The translations under genes and the position numbers were made by a program. From contig NZ_NIDE01000010.1 in the NCBI RefSeq assembly GCF_002197845.1, positions 172,063-236,062 of the forward strand: a DNA stretch of 64,000 nucleotides. Direction: 5' to 3'. Position 1 is the first letter of the stretch. Each line of letters starts with the position of its first letter. The notes under the pieces are model-generated. The model was not told where the DNA came from. It saw only the letters and a program-made list of their open reading frames with translations, and made no database searches. This DNA comes from Fimbriiglobus ruber. GTDB lineage: Bacteria > Planctomycetota > Planctomycetia > Gemmatales > Gemmataceae. Shown one piece after another: positions 41,355-49,225 of this stretch.

Positions 41355-41795
41355 TTAAAAGGGGATTTCTGAATCGTCGGTGAATGCGCCACTAGGCTGA
41401 CTCATTCCACCAGCTTGCGTTTGCCGGTCTGGTGAGTCGTCTTTCTTCGGGTCCAGAAGGACAAGCATGGCTCCAAACCCCTGAAGCACGACCTCGGTGG
41501 CGTACTTCTCCTGACCACTTTGATCGACCCACTTCCGGCTTTGTATCTGACCGCGCAGATAGACTTTCGAGCCCTTCCTCAGAAAGTCACGAGCGATGCC
41601 CGCAAGCGCATCGTTGAATATTACAACGCGATGCCATTCAACACGCTCTTTCCGATCTCCCGTTGATTTCTCTCGCCATGACTCGGAGGTAGCCACGGAA
41701 AGGGTCACAATTTCCTTGCCGTCCTGCGTTTTTCGGACTTCAGGGTCTTTTCCCAGATTTCCCAGTAATGTCGCTTCGTTGATGCTTCCTGCCAT
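41355..41795 (-). CDS. ssb: Single-stranded DNA-binding protein
   Basis: A 146-residue SSB. The OB fold spans about 1-115 ([56 protein letters not shown]) and a short linker ends in DDSEIPF, the partner-binding acidic tip. It sits in the recombination block with Bet/RecT and the NinB-like protein, so it probably serves phage replication and strand annealing. Confidence 0.97.
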   Translation of the reverse strand: MAGSINEATLLGNLGKDPEVRKTQDGKEIVTLSVATSESWREKSTGDRKERVEWHRVVIFNDALAGIARDFLRKGSKVYLRGQIQSRKWVDQSGQEKYATEVVLQGFGAMLVLLDPKKDDSPDRQTQAGGMSQPSGAFTDDSEIPF

Positions 41796-41806
41796 GTTGC
41801 TACTCC

Positions 41807-42505
41807 TCAGTTGGTTGATGGATCTGTTATCCGATGCGCTTTTGCCCGGTATTTAACATCTATTGGAATCTGAAGGGCATCCTCAAGCGTCCAGCCTCGT
41901 GTTAATCGCGCCAGCAGCGTTTCTGGACGTAATCCATATCGTTCGCACGCGTCAGCCATAACCAGCCGTTCTCCAAAAACTTCTAGGTACGAGGTGTTGC
42001 CCTTATTTCTTGCTTGTTCCTTCCTAGTCGCCCACCGGCAATTCGCGGGCTCATAATTACCGGCAGTATCCGGCCAGCGGTCTAGGCTGTATTCTGGCGA
42101 TGGCCTACGTCCCATGTCGTGAAGAAACGTCTCGAACGATACTTTCCATGCCTTACACACTTGAATCCCCCTCGCTCCGTATCGTGAGAATGACGTGTCG
42201 TGAGGATTGCAACACCGCCGAATCATGCCGCACCAAGTCCGGTACTCCGCTGAAACGTGATGTTTGCGCGAATGGCCGTGCTTGACTCTTCCTCTAGATG
42301 TTTCTCGGTTCAAGCAACCGCAACTTTTCGTTGCCCCTTTGCGCAGGGAGCTGGCGAATACGTATCGCTCGGTACCGCAATCGCAGAGGCATCGCCACTT
42401 TCCAAACTTGTCGCCGCTCCCATATTCGATGACAAGTAGCCGACCAAAGCGACGGCCTGCCAGATCGTCGAGATCGCGGTGTCGCTTATTACAGTTCGGG
42501 CGCAT
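41807..42505 (-). CDS. AP2/HNH-like homing endonuclease
   Basis: A 232-residue protein. It has a Cys-pair N-terminal domain (RFGRLLVIEYGSGDKFGKW, CLCDCGTERY, SCGCLNRE), then YRTWCGMIRRCCNPHDTSFS and RYGARGIQVCKAWKVSFETF, and a degenerate nuclease-like YSLDRWPDTAGNYEPANCRW, with a helix-turn-helix-like tail. This matches a phage family of AP2-associated homing endonucleases. The ATG at 42505 lies 17 bases inside the NinB-like gene. The gene separates that gene from ssb in an otherwise compact operon. Confidence 0.7.
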   Translation of the reverse strand: MRPNCNKRHRDLDDLAGRRFGRLLVIEYGSGDKFGKWRCLCDCGTERYVFASSLRKGATKSCGCLNRETSRGRVKHGHSRKHHVSAEYRTWCGMIRRCCNPHDTSFSRYGARGIQVCKAWKVSFETFLHDMGRRPSPEYSLDRWPDTAGNYEPANCRWATRKEQARNKGNTSYLEVFGERLVMADACERYGLRPETLLARLTRGWTLEDALQIPIDVKYRAKAHRITDPSTN

Positions 42506-42935
42506 GAGTCGGAACTTCGTTTGGAAGTGGCAATTGCCATCCGAATTCCGAAGCGAAATATGCCCGGATCTCCTCAAGGAACTCTTCGAAGCCGATCGTT
42601 GACAGGCGGCTCGTGGATGGGGGAACAGAAAATGGTTTGCCTCCGGGTAGCATCAGCGTGTAACCGTTCTTGGCATAAGCATCGCGCAATCCGGAGTGGA
42701 TGTCTTCGGACGACAGTCGATGGCCACACTCAAGCAGGCACACTCGAAAAGCCTCAATGAAGGGACCGTGATAAAAGGCATTCTGGTTAAGACTCCGTGG
42801 CTTTTTCTGCTCTCGAATAGATATGACGATCCGCTTCCCGTCGAACTTGCGGATGACGTCCCCGATCCGCCGGGCATCCCGCTCCGGGAGTCGGCCATCG
42901 ACCACCGGGCAGACAAATTCGAGGGCCCGGGTCAT
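42489..42935 (-). CDS. NinB-like phage recombination protein
   Basis: A 148-residue protein with VISIREQKKPRSLNQNAFYH, the N-Q-N pattern near the start of NinB-type proteins, then FIEAFRVCLLECGHRLSSED and a C-terminal GFEEFLEEIRAYFASEFGWQ. NinB modulates strand annealing by Red beta-type recombinases, which fits the adjacent bet gene. The start overlaps the DUF3268 stop (ATGA). The last residues may have been altered when the AP2-type gene arrived. Confidence 0.65.
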   Translation of the reverse strand: MTRALEFVCPVVDGRLPERDARRIGDVIRKFDGKRIVISIREQKKPRSLNQNAFYHGPFIEAFRVCLLECGHRLSSEDIHSGLRDAYAKNGYTLMLPGGKPFSVPPSTSRLSTIGFEEFLEEIRAYFASEFGWQLPLPNEVPTHAPEL

Positions 42936-43372
42936 GCCGCTCTCCTCGAATGGAGTCGACGGGCGTAGGGCTCACAAAGGGTGACGACCCGTCGGCAGGT
43001 GTCCACATCAAACATCCCGATGTGACACTGGTCGACCGGAATGCCGAGTTGGCCGGCCAACCACTTGTAGCCGCTGCCTCGTGCCCGACTCTTCGGATAT
43101 TCACCCTGTTCCCGGCGCCGTTTCGCCAGCTTCGCTTTCCAGAGGGGGTCAAAGCTGTCGTGAGCGCGAAGTTTCCAAGACCGAAGTTGCTTGTCCGCTA
43201 AGCGGCCCAGTGACGTCTCAGTGCCCGGGTGACAGCCCACGTAGGCATCACACGTCGGGTAGCGTTCGCAGGCCCTGAACGGTTTGTCAGCGAGTTGCGG
43301 CCACCGGTCGGCATAGATCGCCCGACCCAAGACGAGCTTGGTCCCACTTCCGCAGTACGGACAGAGGCTCAT
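42932..43372 (-). CDS. DUF3268-type zinc-finger phage protein
   Basis: A 146-residue protein: LCPYCGSGTKLVLGRAIYAD, then RACERYPTCDAYVGCHPGTE, SLGRLADKQLRSWKLRAHDS, and WLAGQLGIPVDQCHIGMFDV near the end. Six Cys and a His can form two zinc sites. The family is widespread in phage recombination and replication regions without a known function. It overlaps bet and the NinB-like gene by 4 bases at each end. Confidence 0.85.
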   Translation of the reverse strand: MSLCPYCGSGTKLVLGRAIYADRWPQLADKPFRACERYPTCDAYVGCHPGTETSLGRLADKQLRSWKLRAHDSFDPLWKAKLAKRRREQGEYPKSRARGSGYKWLAGQLGIPVDQCHIGMFDVDTCRRVVTLCEPYARRLHSRRAA

Positions 43373-44337
43373 GCGGCCGACCCGAGCGGGCTCTCGGCCA
43401 GCTTCGCCCGGTGCTGCTCCAGGTCTTTTTTCAACTGCAACGCATCCGACGAGGCCACGGCCCAGTATTGCTGGAGGGCCCGGACGTTCTGATCCTTCCA
43501 GAAGTCGAAGGACGTTACGTCGTCGAGGGACTGCACGTACTCCATGACCCGATCGGCGAACCTGCCCAACGGGACGAGTTGGAGCCCCTCGGTCATCTCG
43601 AAGATCGCGGGCACCGTCTCCTTCGTGGCGGTTCGCTTAAGCCGCTCGTCCCGCTCGTACGCCTCCACCGCCTCCGTGGCGGTCATGTCCAGTTGGACCT
43701 TGTCCATCTCCTCCTGGACGTACAGGCCGCTGAGCGCTTCCGGCCAGCCCCTCCGCAACGCTTGCGCCTCCGCACACTTGCCGAGCATGACGTGCGGCAT
43801 GTTCTTCCAGTTGCCTTCTTTCAGCGTTTTCTTCGCACTCCTGGCCACTTTCTTTTTCTTCGGCTTTCCGGTATCCGGCCACGTCTCGCCCGTGTCCACC
43901 CAGTCGAACTCGGCGTCATCAAGGGGGGCGAACTCATCCCAGCGAGCCTCGCCGACGACCGGATACCACACCTTGTCCGGACCGAACTTGAACACCTTGA
44001 CGACCGCGCGAATCAGTCCCATCGGGTTGCACTGCGGGTCTTTCAGCGATGAATCGGCTTCGAACCGGGTTTCCTCCTCGGCCGGCCGGTAATCCCCGCA
44101 CCGCTGGGCTTTTGCCCGATAGCCGTCGATGCTGGTCACGATTACGATCTGGCGCTTGTCCGCTTTGTCTTTGTTGTAGACCTGGGCGAAGATTTGCTTC
44201 TTGAACGGGTCCAGACCCTGCTGCTTACAGATCTCGATGAATAGGTCGAATTCGTCCTGGTTGGTGTCCTTGGCGACCGTACGACGGATCAGCGCCAGTT
44301 GCGACGCGGTGTAACTCCTGTGGGTGATGTCGGTCAT
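43369..44337 (-). CDS. bet: Phage recombinase Bet (RecT/Red beta type)
   Basis: A 322-residue single-strand annealing protein: YTASQLALIRRTVAKDTNQD, FIEICKQQGLDPFKKQIFAQ, IVIVTSIDGYRAKAQRCGDY and MPHVMLGKCAEAQALRRGWP are the family blocks. It anneals single strands during phage recombination and probably works with the SSB and NinB-like proteins encoded downstream. No exonuclease partner is adjacent. The ATG at 44337 overlaps the stop of the Gp157 gene (TAATG). The open frame extends to 44880 but reads through Gp157 in another frame. Confidence 0.93.
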   Translation of the reverse strand: MTDITHRSYTASQLALIRRTVAKDTNQDEFDLFIEICKQQGLDPFKKQIFAQVYNKDKADKRQIVIVTSIDGYRAKAQRCGDYRPAEEETRFEADSSLKDPQCNPMGLIRAVVKVFKFGPDKVWYPVVGEARWDEFAPLDDAEFDWVDTGETWPDTGKPKKKKVARSAKKTLKEGNWKNMPHVMLGKCAEAQALRRGWPEALSGLYVQEEMDKVQLDMTATEAVEAYERDERLKRTATKETVPAIFEMTEGLQLVPLGRFADRVMEYVQSLDDVTSFDFWKDQNVRALQQYWAVASSDALQLKKDLEQHRAKLAESPLGSAA

Positions 44338-44840
44338 TATTTCCTCCGGATGGTCAAGCTGATTTTCCCATTCCCGAGCGACACCCCGTCGATCACTTCC
44401 CCGTCCGTCAAGACGGCATCCTTCAGCGCCTTCTTGTCCAGATTCGGAGGTTGGGGCGTGAAGAACCGGGACGGCACTGCGGCCTCGTCGGTGACAACCA
44501 CATCCGCCGACCGGGTCGAGATGCTCAGCGTCAGTTCGGGAGAGGAAATGGCTTTCTCGCCACGGGTGTCCATGCACTGTAAAACGAGGGTCCGCAGCAT
44601 CTCGGCACCGTGGAGGAATCGCTGCCTTCGCGCCTGGAGGTCTTTGATCCGTGACTCGATGGCCTCGGCCAGCATCTCCCGTTCGATCGCTTCCTCTGCC
44701 AGTTCGAGACACAAGGACCGGAAATCTTCCACCCCCGTTAAGCCATCGGACAGGTCGGCGAAATCCTCCGATTCTGCGACATACCTCAGTTCTCGCAATC
44801 GCCTGATCTTCGTGCGAATATCCGTTTCGTGTCCTTGCAT
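44337..44840 (-). CDS. Siphovirus Gp157-family protein
   Basis: A 167-residue protein with a helical first half and the diagnostic end: LTLSISTRSADVVVTDEAAV, PSRFFTPQPPNLDKKALKDA, then a DGVSLGNGKISLTI strand. Gp157 proteins sit next to recT-type genes in many phages. Resistance-related roles have been suggested for some, but the function is not settled. Confidence 0.88.
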   Translation of the reverse strand: MQGHETDIRTKIRRLRELRYVAESEDFADLSDGLTGVEDFRSLCLELAEEAIEREMLAEAIESRIKDLQARRQRFLHGAEMLRTLVLQCMDTRGEKAISSPELTLSISTRSADVVVTDEAAVPSRFFTPQPPNLDKKALKDAVLTDGEVIDGVSLGNGKISLTIRRK

Positions 44841-44857
44841 AACACCTCTCTTTCCGA

Positions 44858-45124
44858 TTAAAGCTTGCTCTGGGAGGCACGGTAGTTCTCCAGCGCCACC
44901 CGGAGATTTGCGGTCATGCGGTCGAACTCATCCAGTACCTGTTCGGCCGTGAAATGCCCTGCCAGATCCGCGAATCCGTACACGCTTTCGGCGATCGCCG
45001 CGACCGGGAGCCCTTCCAGGGTCCACAGGCTACGCAGGGCGGACGCGAAGGCGACCCAGTCGGGGTGGTTGTGATGCGGCAACCGATTCGAGCGAAGTTC
45101 CACGACGACTGAGCTCTGGGGCAT
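44858..45124 (-). CDS. Small hypothetical protein, 88 aa
   Basis: Starts MPQSSVVVELRSNRLPHHNH, then helices (WVAFASALRSLWTLEGLPVA, GHFTAEQVLDEFDRMTANLR). CGGAGGAG lies just before the ATG. No family is recognised. It overlaps the end of the gene at 45030 by 95 bases in another frame. Confidence 0.6.
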   Translation of the reverse strand: MPQSSVVVELRSNRLPHHNHPDWVAFASALRSLWTLEGLPVAAIAESVYGFADLAGHFTAEQVLDEFDRMTANLRVALENYRASQSKL

Positions 45125-45326
45125 GTTCTCCTCCGATGTTGAGTTGGGTAACGGCGTGTTCCGCGAATTCGAGCAAGTGCTGGATGGCGTCGGAATCGTC
45201 CCGCAGGCGCTGGCGATTAGATGCGGAAATGCGGCAGCGCTTACCAATGTCCATCCCCACCAGGCGGTGAAAAAGGACCACGATGGCCCGATCCAGTTTG
45301 GCTCGTTCCCAGTTAGTTGGTCGCAT
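45030..45326 (-). CDS. Small hypothetical protein, 98 aa
   Basis: Starts MRPTNWERAKLDRAIVVLFH with a helical first two thirds (SDAIQHLLEFAEHAVTQL); the last 31 residues, which overlap the next gene, are basic and look less constrained. GGGAGG precedes the ATG. No family is recognised. Confidence 0.5.
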   Translation of the reverse strand: MRPTNWERAKLDRAIVVLFHRLVGMDIGKRCRISASNRQRLRDDSDAIQHLLEFAEHAVTQLNIGGEHAPELSRRGTSLESVAASQPPRLGRLRVRPA

Positions 45327-45329
45327 GAC

Positions 45330-45512
45330 TTACCTCCCTGTTTCATGGTTCTCATCCAACTCCCATCGTGGCGGGAATTGCCACTCGATCCCACGGATCT
45401 CCCGACGTTCGCCCGGTACGCACACGAACGTTCCGAGGCCGTCGACGGGCCAGCGGGTTCCGAGCAAAGCCTCGTGGGCGAGCGGTAGCAGAAACGTGCG
45501 CGGCGGGGTCAC
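45330..45512 (-). CDS. Small hypothetical protein, 60 aa
   Basis: A GTG start at 45512 overlaps the stop of the upstream gene (GTGA). It reads VTPPRTFLLPLAHEALLGTR, then a GLGTFVCVPGERREIRGIEW strand pair. A longer frame to 45581 would run through the upstream gene. No family is recognised. Confidence 0.5.
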   Translation of the reverse strand: MTPPRTFLLPLAHEALLGTRWPVDGLGTFVCVPGERREIRGIEWQFPPRWELDENHETGR

Positions 45513-45742
45513 GGGCGAACCTCGGCGTGCGTCATGACTACCGTTCGGCTCCCGTGGTCGATGTGGCTCACGCAGGTCCATTTACCGCTCGCGCAGCCGG
45601 GGATACCCCGGACGACACGGTACAGATGAACCGGTTGTCCGAACTCGGCCGGAGGAAATGCACTGACGGCGAGGCCAACCACAGCCATCATGAAGAGGGA
45701 AGTCATCCACCCGTGCATCAAGATTCGGTCGAAGGTACTCAT
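45509..45742 (-). CDS. Small membrane-anchored protein, 77 aa
   Basis: MSTFDRILMHGWMTSLFMMA continues into VVGLAVSAF, one membrane segment, followed by a short outer domain with two Cys (GIPGCASGKWTCVSH). The ATG overlaps the stop of the preceding mini-gene. No family is recognised. Confidence 0.55.
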   Translation of the reverse strand: MSTFDRILMHGWMTSLFMMAVVGLAVSAFPPAEFGQPVHLYRVVRGIPGCASGKWTCVSHIDHGSRTVVMTHAEVRP

Positions 45743-45846
45743 AGCCACCCCCGATGAATGGCGGTCAGGAAGAATTGTTCCATCGCCAGGAACGCGACGG
45801 CGGCGAAGAGATACCATTTGGCCAGATAAGTGAGTGCGTGCCGCAT
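45739..45846 (-). CDS. Membrane mini-protein, 35 aa
   Basis: Reads MRHALTYLAKWYLFAAVAFL followed by AMEQFFLTAIHRGWL: a single membrane helix. It is the first gene after the leftward phage promoter region and is coupled by ATGA to the next. It is supported by position and the overlap rather than by a known family. Confidence 0.45.
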   Translation of the reverse strand: MRHALTYLAKWYLFAAVAFLAMEQFFLTAIHRGWL

Positions 45847-45859
45847 ATCGAACCTCATT

Positions 45860-45936
45860 GAATTGTTGACAGCGTGTTCAATTCGGTTCACCATACGCCT
45901 GTCAAAAGGCTCGCGCAAGAACTATTTACACGCTGT
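45860..45936. promoter_or_regulatory. Divergent phage control region with paired operator-like sites
   Basis: ACAGCGTGT at 45869-45877 and its reverse complement ACACGCTGT at 45928-45936 lie in the gap between the leftward and rightward early genes. The first is flanked by GAATTG/CAATTC (45860-45865, 45879-45884). A TTGACA (45866-45871) overlaps the first site and another lies on the minus strand nearby. The layout suggests a repressor that controls both directions. Confidence 0.55.
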
Positions 45937-45951
45937 ACACACATAAATGTC

Positions 45952-46176
45952 ATGAACGATACAAATCAATTGGTTAATCTCAAACATGCGGCCCGTCTCT
46001 GCGGCATTTCGCGCACCCTGTTCTACCGTCTACTGGACTCCGACCAGGGACCAGAAGCCGTGAAAGTTGACGGTGCGCGGTATTTCGACCGTGGCGTGGT
46101 CGAGACCTGGAACCAAGAACGAAAGGCGAAACGCCGGAAGGGAGGCAAGATTGGACCTCAGAGGAAAAAAGGCTGA
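45952..46176 (+). CDS. AlpA/excisionase-like HTH regulator
   Basis: A 74-residue protein: LVNLKHAARLCGISRTLFYR, then GPEAVKVDGARYFDRGVVET and a very basic tail. This is the MerR-like winged-helix layout of phage AlpA or Xis proteins. As the first rightward gene after the divergent operators, it could control the prophage switch or excision. No clear ribosome site is seen, so the start may be leaderless or elsewhere. Confidence 0.7.
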   Translation: MNDTNQLVNLKHAARLCGISRTLFYRLLDSDQGPEAVKVDGARYFDRGVVETWNQERKAKRRKGGKIGPQRKKG

Positions 46177-46363
46177 CCTGCTCGTGCGGGCCGACGAGTG
46201 CGCCCGCATTCTCGGACATCCGAAACATGAGGCCAGTCGGTTCACCCAGTTGAGCCCCGGCGATCGGGGGGTCGCGGTGGCCCTTCAAGAGCATCTGGAC
46301 GAGCAGTTGGCGAAGATCCGATCCGAATTATTCGCCTTCACCACGCGTGAGCAGGCGGAATGA
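46151..46363 (+). CDS. Small hypothetical protein, 70 aa
   Basis: The TTG start at 46151 has GGAGG five bases upstream and lies inside the end of the regulator gene. It reads LDLRGKKADLLVRADECARI, then SRFTQLSPGDRGVAVALQEH and a final helix. No family is recognised. The next gene overlaps by 4 bases. Confidence 0.5.
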   Translation: MDLRGKKADLLVRADECARILGHPKHEASRFTQLSPGDRGVAVALQEHLDEQLAKIRSELFAFTTREQAE

Positions 46364-46692
46364 GAAAGCCGCCGAAATCGCTTCCTGTCGTCATTCTTCT
46401 GTCGAAGCGGAAGAGGGTACGGCCGGAAGAATCGCAAAAGAAGCGACACGAACCGGCCCACCGCGGCGGTCGCCAGGAAGGTCCGCCGGCCATCCGCACG
46501 GAAGTCGATCCCGACAGTCTGCGTAACGCCTGGATTGCGGCGTTCGACCGGCGCTTACGGATCGACCATGAGAAGGGGTTCTGGCTCGACGGTCGGCCCA
46601 TCGGTCTCGACGATTTGATGCTGGAAACCAACCGCATCCGGAAAGCGAAGAAACTTCCACCGGTCGGGAAGAAGCCCGGGTGGCTCCCGTGA
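46360..46692 (+). CDS. Hypothetical protein, 110 aa
   Basis: A very basic N-terminal third (SKRKRVRPEESQKKRHEPAH) is followed by a helical region (SLRNAWIAAFDRRLRIDHEK, GLDDLMLETNRIRKAKK). No family is recognised. It is coupled to neighbours by ATGA and GTGA overlaps. Confidence 0.5.
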   Translation: MRKPPKSLPVVILLSKRKRVRPEESQKKRHEPAHRGGRQEGPPAIRTEVDPDSLRNAWIAAFDRRLRIDHEKGFWLDGRPIGLDDLMLETNRIRKAKKLPPVGKKPGWLP

Positions 46693-47129
46693 GAATCTCC
46701 GAGAGGGATCTGCAACGCATCCTTCCCGGTCTGCAACTCCCGAAACGTGCCCGCAAAACGAAAAACACCACCACAGAAAATCCCGTCCGGGAGGCGGGAC
46801 ACGCATGGCTGGAGTACCACGGCTGCGACGTGATCCGGAACAACACCGCGGCCGGATGGCTCTTTCCCTACGTGAAGGGGAAACTTACGTTTCACTCGCA
46901 CGAGGGTCGCTTCATCCGGTTCGGGAAGCCCGGAAGTGCCGATCTTTTGGCGGTCAGCCCTTCCGGGCGCTGGGTCGAGGCCGAAGCAAAAAGTGAGGAC
47001 GGGAGCCAAAGCCCGGAACAGATCGAACGCCAACAAGAGGTGGAACGCCGGGGTGGAGTGTACGTTCTCTTCCGAAGCGTCGAAGACTTGGAAGCCCGAA
47101 AAAAAGACATCCTGGCAAAGGAATGGTAG
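46689..47129 (+). CDS. VRR-NUC domain nuclease
   Basis: A 146-residue protein with GTG start at 46689 overlapping the previous stop. The C-terminal half is a VRR-NUC fold: FGKPGSADLLAVSPSGRWVE, AEAKSEDGSQSPEQIERQQE, VERRGGVYVLFRSVEDL, with the Asp, Glu-x-Lys and Gln of the PD-(D/E)XK family. Phage VRR-NUC proteins are thought to resolve recombination or replication intermediates. Confidence 0.85.
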   Translation: MRISERDLQRILPGLQLPKRARKTKNTTTENPVREAGHAWLEYHGCDVIRNNTAAGWLFPYVKGKLTFHSHEGRFIRFGKPGSADLLAVSPSGRWVEAEAKSEDGSQSPEQIERQQEVERRGGVYVLFRSVEDLEARKKDILAKEW

Positions 47130-47154
47130 GCCGGGCTCACACCCGGCCCGTCCA

Positions 47155-47298
47155 TTAACGCCCGGCGAATATGTCGGCGGCGTTGGCGGCATGTACCAGC
47201 TTGACGTGCATCGCGTCGCCCGTCACAAATTCGGCCAGAATGATGGTGACGAAGAATAAACTCGTCAGGCTCCAGGTCAGCATGATATTTTTCATAGG
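47155..47298 (-). CDS. Small membrane protein, 47 aa
   Basis: MKNIMLTWSLTSLFFVTIIL gives a single membrane helix, followed by a short outer tail. GAGGAG precedes the ATG at 47298. It points leftward between rightward genes. No family is recognised. Confidence 0.45.
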   Translation of the reverse strand, partial: PMKNIMLTWSLTSLFFVTIILAEFVTGDAMHVKLVHAANAADIFAGR

Positions 47299-47569
47299 GG
47301 CTCCTCTACACCCGAACGGAATTGTTCGGTAGGGCCAATCTACAGTAGCGGAGTTAACGCAAAGTAAGTAATCCATTGCTATTTCATTAACAAAGATAAA
47401 AATAATGGAACAATGCGAAAGTGCTGGACACCGTATCAATTTTTCATCAAGGTGGCGGGACAGCTTTGTAGAGGAGGCTGGTTATGAAGGTTTCTCCCAA
47501 AATCGACTAGCTTTTATGGTGTGGGCCGGGTGGCCTCTACCGCCCGTGCCTACACCACCATCGGGGGTT
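47299..47569. other. AT-rich intergenic region before the replication genes
   Basis: Holds an AT-rich stretch (47340-47410), which may be a promoter or origin area. A tiny frame MKVSPKID with AGAGGAGG upstream (near 47484) could be a leader peptide. No larger gene is seen. Confidence 0.35.
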
Positions 47570-48463
47570 ATGGCGACACAGTGGCTAAGATTATGGCATG
47601 ACATGCCGACCGACCCAAAGTGGAGGACCATTTCGCGGCTGTCGGGGCAACCGATCAGCACGGTCATTGCCGTCTACGTCCACCTGCTCGTCTGCGCCTC
47701 GAACGCAATCGAACGCGGGCGAACGCAAAATTGGAACGACGAAGATACCGCCAGTGCTTTGGACCTGGGAACGGAACAGGTCACCGCGATTCGGTCCGCC
47801 ATGCAGGGCCGGGTTCTCGACGGGGACTACCTGACTGGGTGGGAGCAGCGGCAGCCGAAACGCGAGGACAACTCGGCGGAGCGGGGGAAGGCGTGGCGCG
47901 AGGCCAAGAAGTCCGAACGCGACCGAACGCAACCGAACACGGAAAAACGCTCAGATACAGATAAAGATACAGATAAAGAAAGTAGGGAAGTAAAGCCTAA
48001 AGGCTTTACATACACCCCCGCGTTCCTGGAGGTCTGGGCGGTGTACCCGAAGAAGGACGGGAAACACGACGCATTCAAAGCATACAACAAGGCAATCAAA
48101 GGAGGTGTCGATCATGCAATCATTGTCGCAGCAGCTAGAGCGTTTGGGGACCGCACTGAAAGAGAAGGAACGGAGAAGCGCTTCATCCCCGGAGCCGAGA
48201 AATGGCTTAACGGCCGGAGATGGGAGGACGAATCCGCTACCGGAGCCGGAGGGCGTTCTTCCCCCCGAGCAGCTGATCTCTTCACTGCCGGCGACGCTGG
48301 GGATGGTCGCCGACCGGGCGGTCCGAAACGCAGCAAATGGGACGTTGAGGCCGATCGACTCGCCGCAGAGTACCGCGCGGAGGCACAGCGCGAGCGACAA
48401 GGAACGCCTGTCCCTGGTCCTGGGGAAAGTATGCCAGCTCCAGCGTCAGTACGGGAAAACTGA
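47570..48463 (+). CDS. Phage replication-initiation-like protein
   Basis: A 297-residue protein. The N-terminal domain (ATQWLRLWHDMPTDPKWRTI, STVIAVYVHLLVCASNAIER) resembles the winged-helix DNA-binding domain of phage replisome organisers. The middle is charged, and YTPAFLEVWAVYPKKDGKHD, then EKRFIPGAEKWLNGRRWEDE, is a segment common at the C-terminus of such proteins. It probably binds the phage origin. Beyond ~220 the sequence overlaps the next gene in another frame. Confidence 0.7.
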   Translation: MATQWLRLWHDMPTDPKWRTISRLSGQPISTVIAVYVHLLVCASNAIERGRTQNWNDEDTASALDLGTEQVTAIRSAMQGRVLDGDYLTGWEQRQPKREDNSAERGKAWREAKKSERDRTQPNTEKRSDTDKDTDKESREVKPKGFTYTPAFLEVWAVYPKKDGKHDAFKAYNKAIKGGVDHAIIVAAARAFGDRTEREGTEKRFIPGAEKWLNGRRWEDESATGAGGRSSPRAADLFTAGDAGDGRRPGGPKRSKWDVEADRLAAEYRAEAQRERQGTPVPGPGESMPAPASVREN

Positions 48464-48806
48464 AGCCGACCTCAAAACGCTGGTCGAAGGGTTCTGCTGG
48501 GTTCTCTCCGAATACACGATGGATGCGATCATCGGCGCGATCGGGACGTTCGTCAAACGGCGTCCCGAAATCCCGACGCCATCGGACATCGAGAGCATCC
48601 TCAACCCGCCGCTACCCAGGCCGGACTGGGCGGCGTACGTGTCCCTCAAGAAATCGGTTCAGGAGGGGAATTATCTCATGCCCGATGAACGCCGGTTCTT
48701 GCGCGAGTGTGAGGAGTACGCCAAAAAGCACCACGCCGAAGAAATGGACAACTACCGGGCCGCTCAGCTGCAAATCGACCAACATCTTCGCAGTTTGGCC
48801 GTATGA
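48114..48806 (+). CDS. Phage replication-associated protein, out-of-frame overlap
   Basis: A 230-residue protein. The conserved-looking part is C-terminal: LVLGKVCQLQRQYGKTEADL, then KTLVEGFCWVLSEYTMDAII and RRPEIPTPSDIESIL, as in phage proteins next to replication initiators. AAAGGAGG lies seven bases before ATG 48114, yet this start overlaps the preceding gene by 350 bases in another frame. A shorter version from ATG 48300 or so is possible. The C-terminal half after 48463 is certain. Confidence 0.65.
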   Translation: MQSLSQQLERLGTALKEKERRSASSPEPRNGLTAGDGRTNPLPEPEGVLPPEQLISSLPATLGMVADRAVRNAANGTLRPIDSPQSTARRHSASDKERLSLVLGKVCQLQRQYGKTEADLKTLVEGFCWVLSEYTMDAIIGAIGTFVKRRPEIPTPSDIESILNPPLPRPDWAAYVSLKKSVQEGNYLMPDERRFLRECEEYAKKHHAEEMDNYRAAQLQIDQHLRSLAV

Positions 48807-49156
48807 TCGATGCCCTTCTCCTCCGCGCTCGCGAAAAAGGCACCGACGAGGAATTCCGCGCGTGGGTCCAAAAGCAGCCGTCTTGCATCTCCGCCCGTTT
48901 CTCCGAATGGCTCGATGACATTGGGGAGTGGCGTAATCCCGCTTGCCACGTGCGTCGCGCCGGCAAGTCCGGAACAGCGTACAAGGAGCCATACGCCTGC
49001 ATTCCGCTTACCCACGAAGAACACCGCATCCAACATGATCGTGGGGAGGCGGCCTGTTTAAATCGTTTCCTGGGCGGGGAGTGGTCATCAGATGTCGCAA
49101 GCGATTGGTTTGATGAGCAGCGACTCCACTACCTCAGAATGTGGGTCGATTTGTAA
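48803..49156 (+). CDS. HNH-type phage nuclease (DUF968-like)
   Basis: A 117-residue protein: WRNPACHVRRAGKSGTAYKE, then CIPLTHEEHRIQHDRGE, giving the Cys, His, Thr-H and H-x-x-H spacing of phage DUF968/HNH nucleases, which stand in for Holliday junction resolvases. It overlaps the previous stop by ATGA and lies at the end of the replication block. Only one Cys of the usual knuckle is seen, so metal binding may differ. Confidence 0.65.
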   Translation: MIDALLLRAREKGTDEEFRAWVQKQPSCISARFSEWLDDIGEWRNPACHVRRAGKSGTAYKEPYACIPLTHEEHRIQHDRGEAACLNRFLGGEWSSDVASDWFDEQRLHYLRMWVDL

Positions 49157-49225
49157 TCGCTACTACCACTTGCGCTCAGCTTCCCGTCGCGCTACACTTC
49201 GGCAAACGCGGGGGAATCCAACCGA

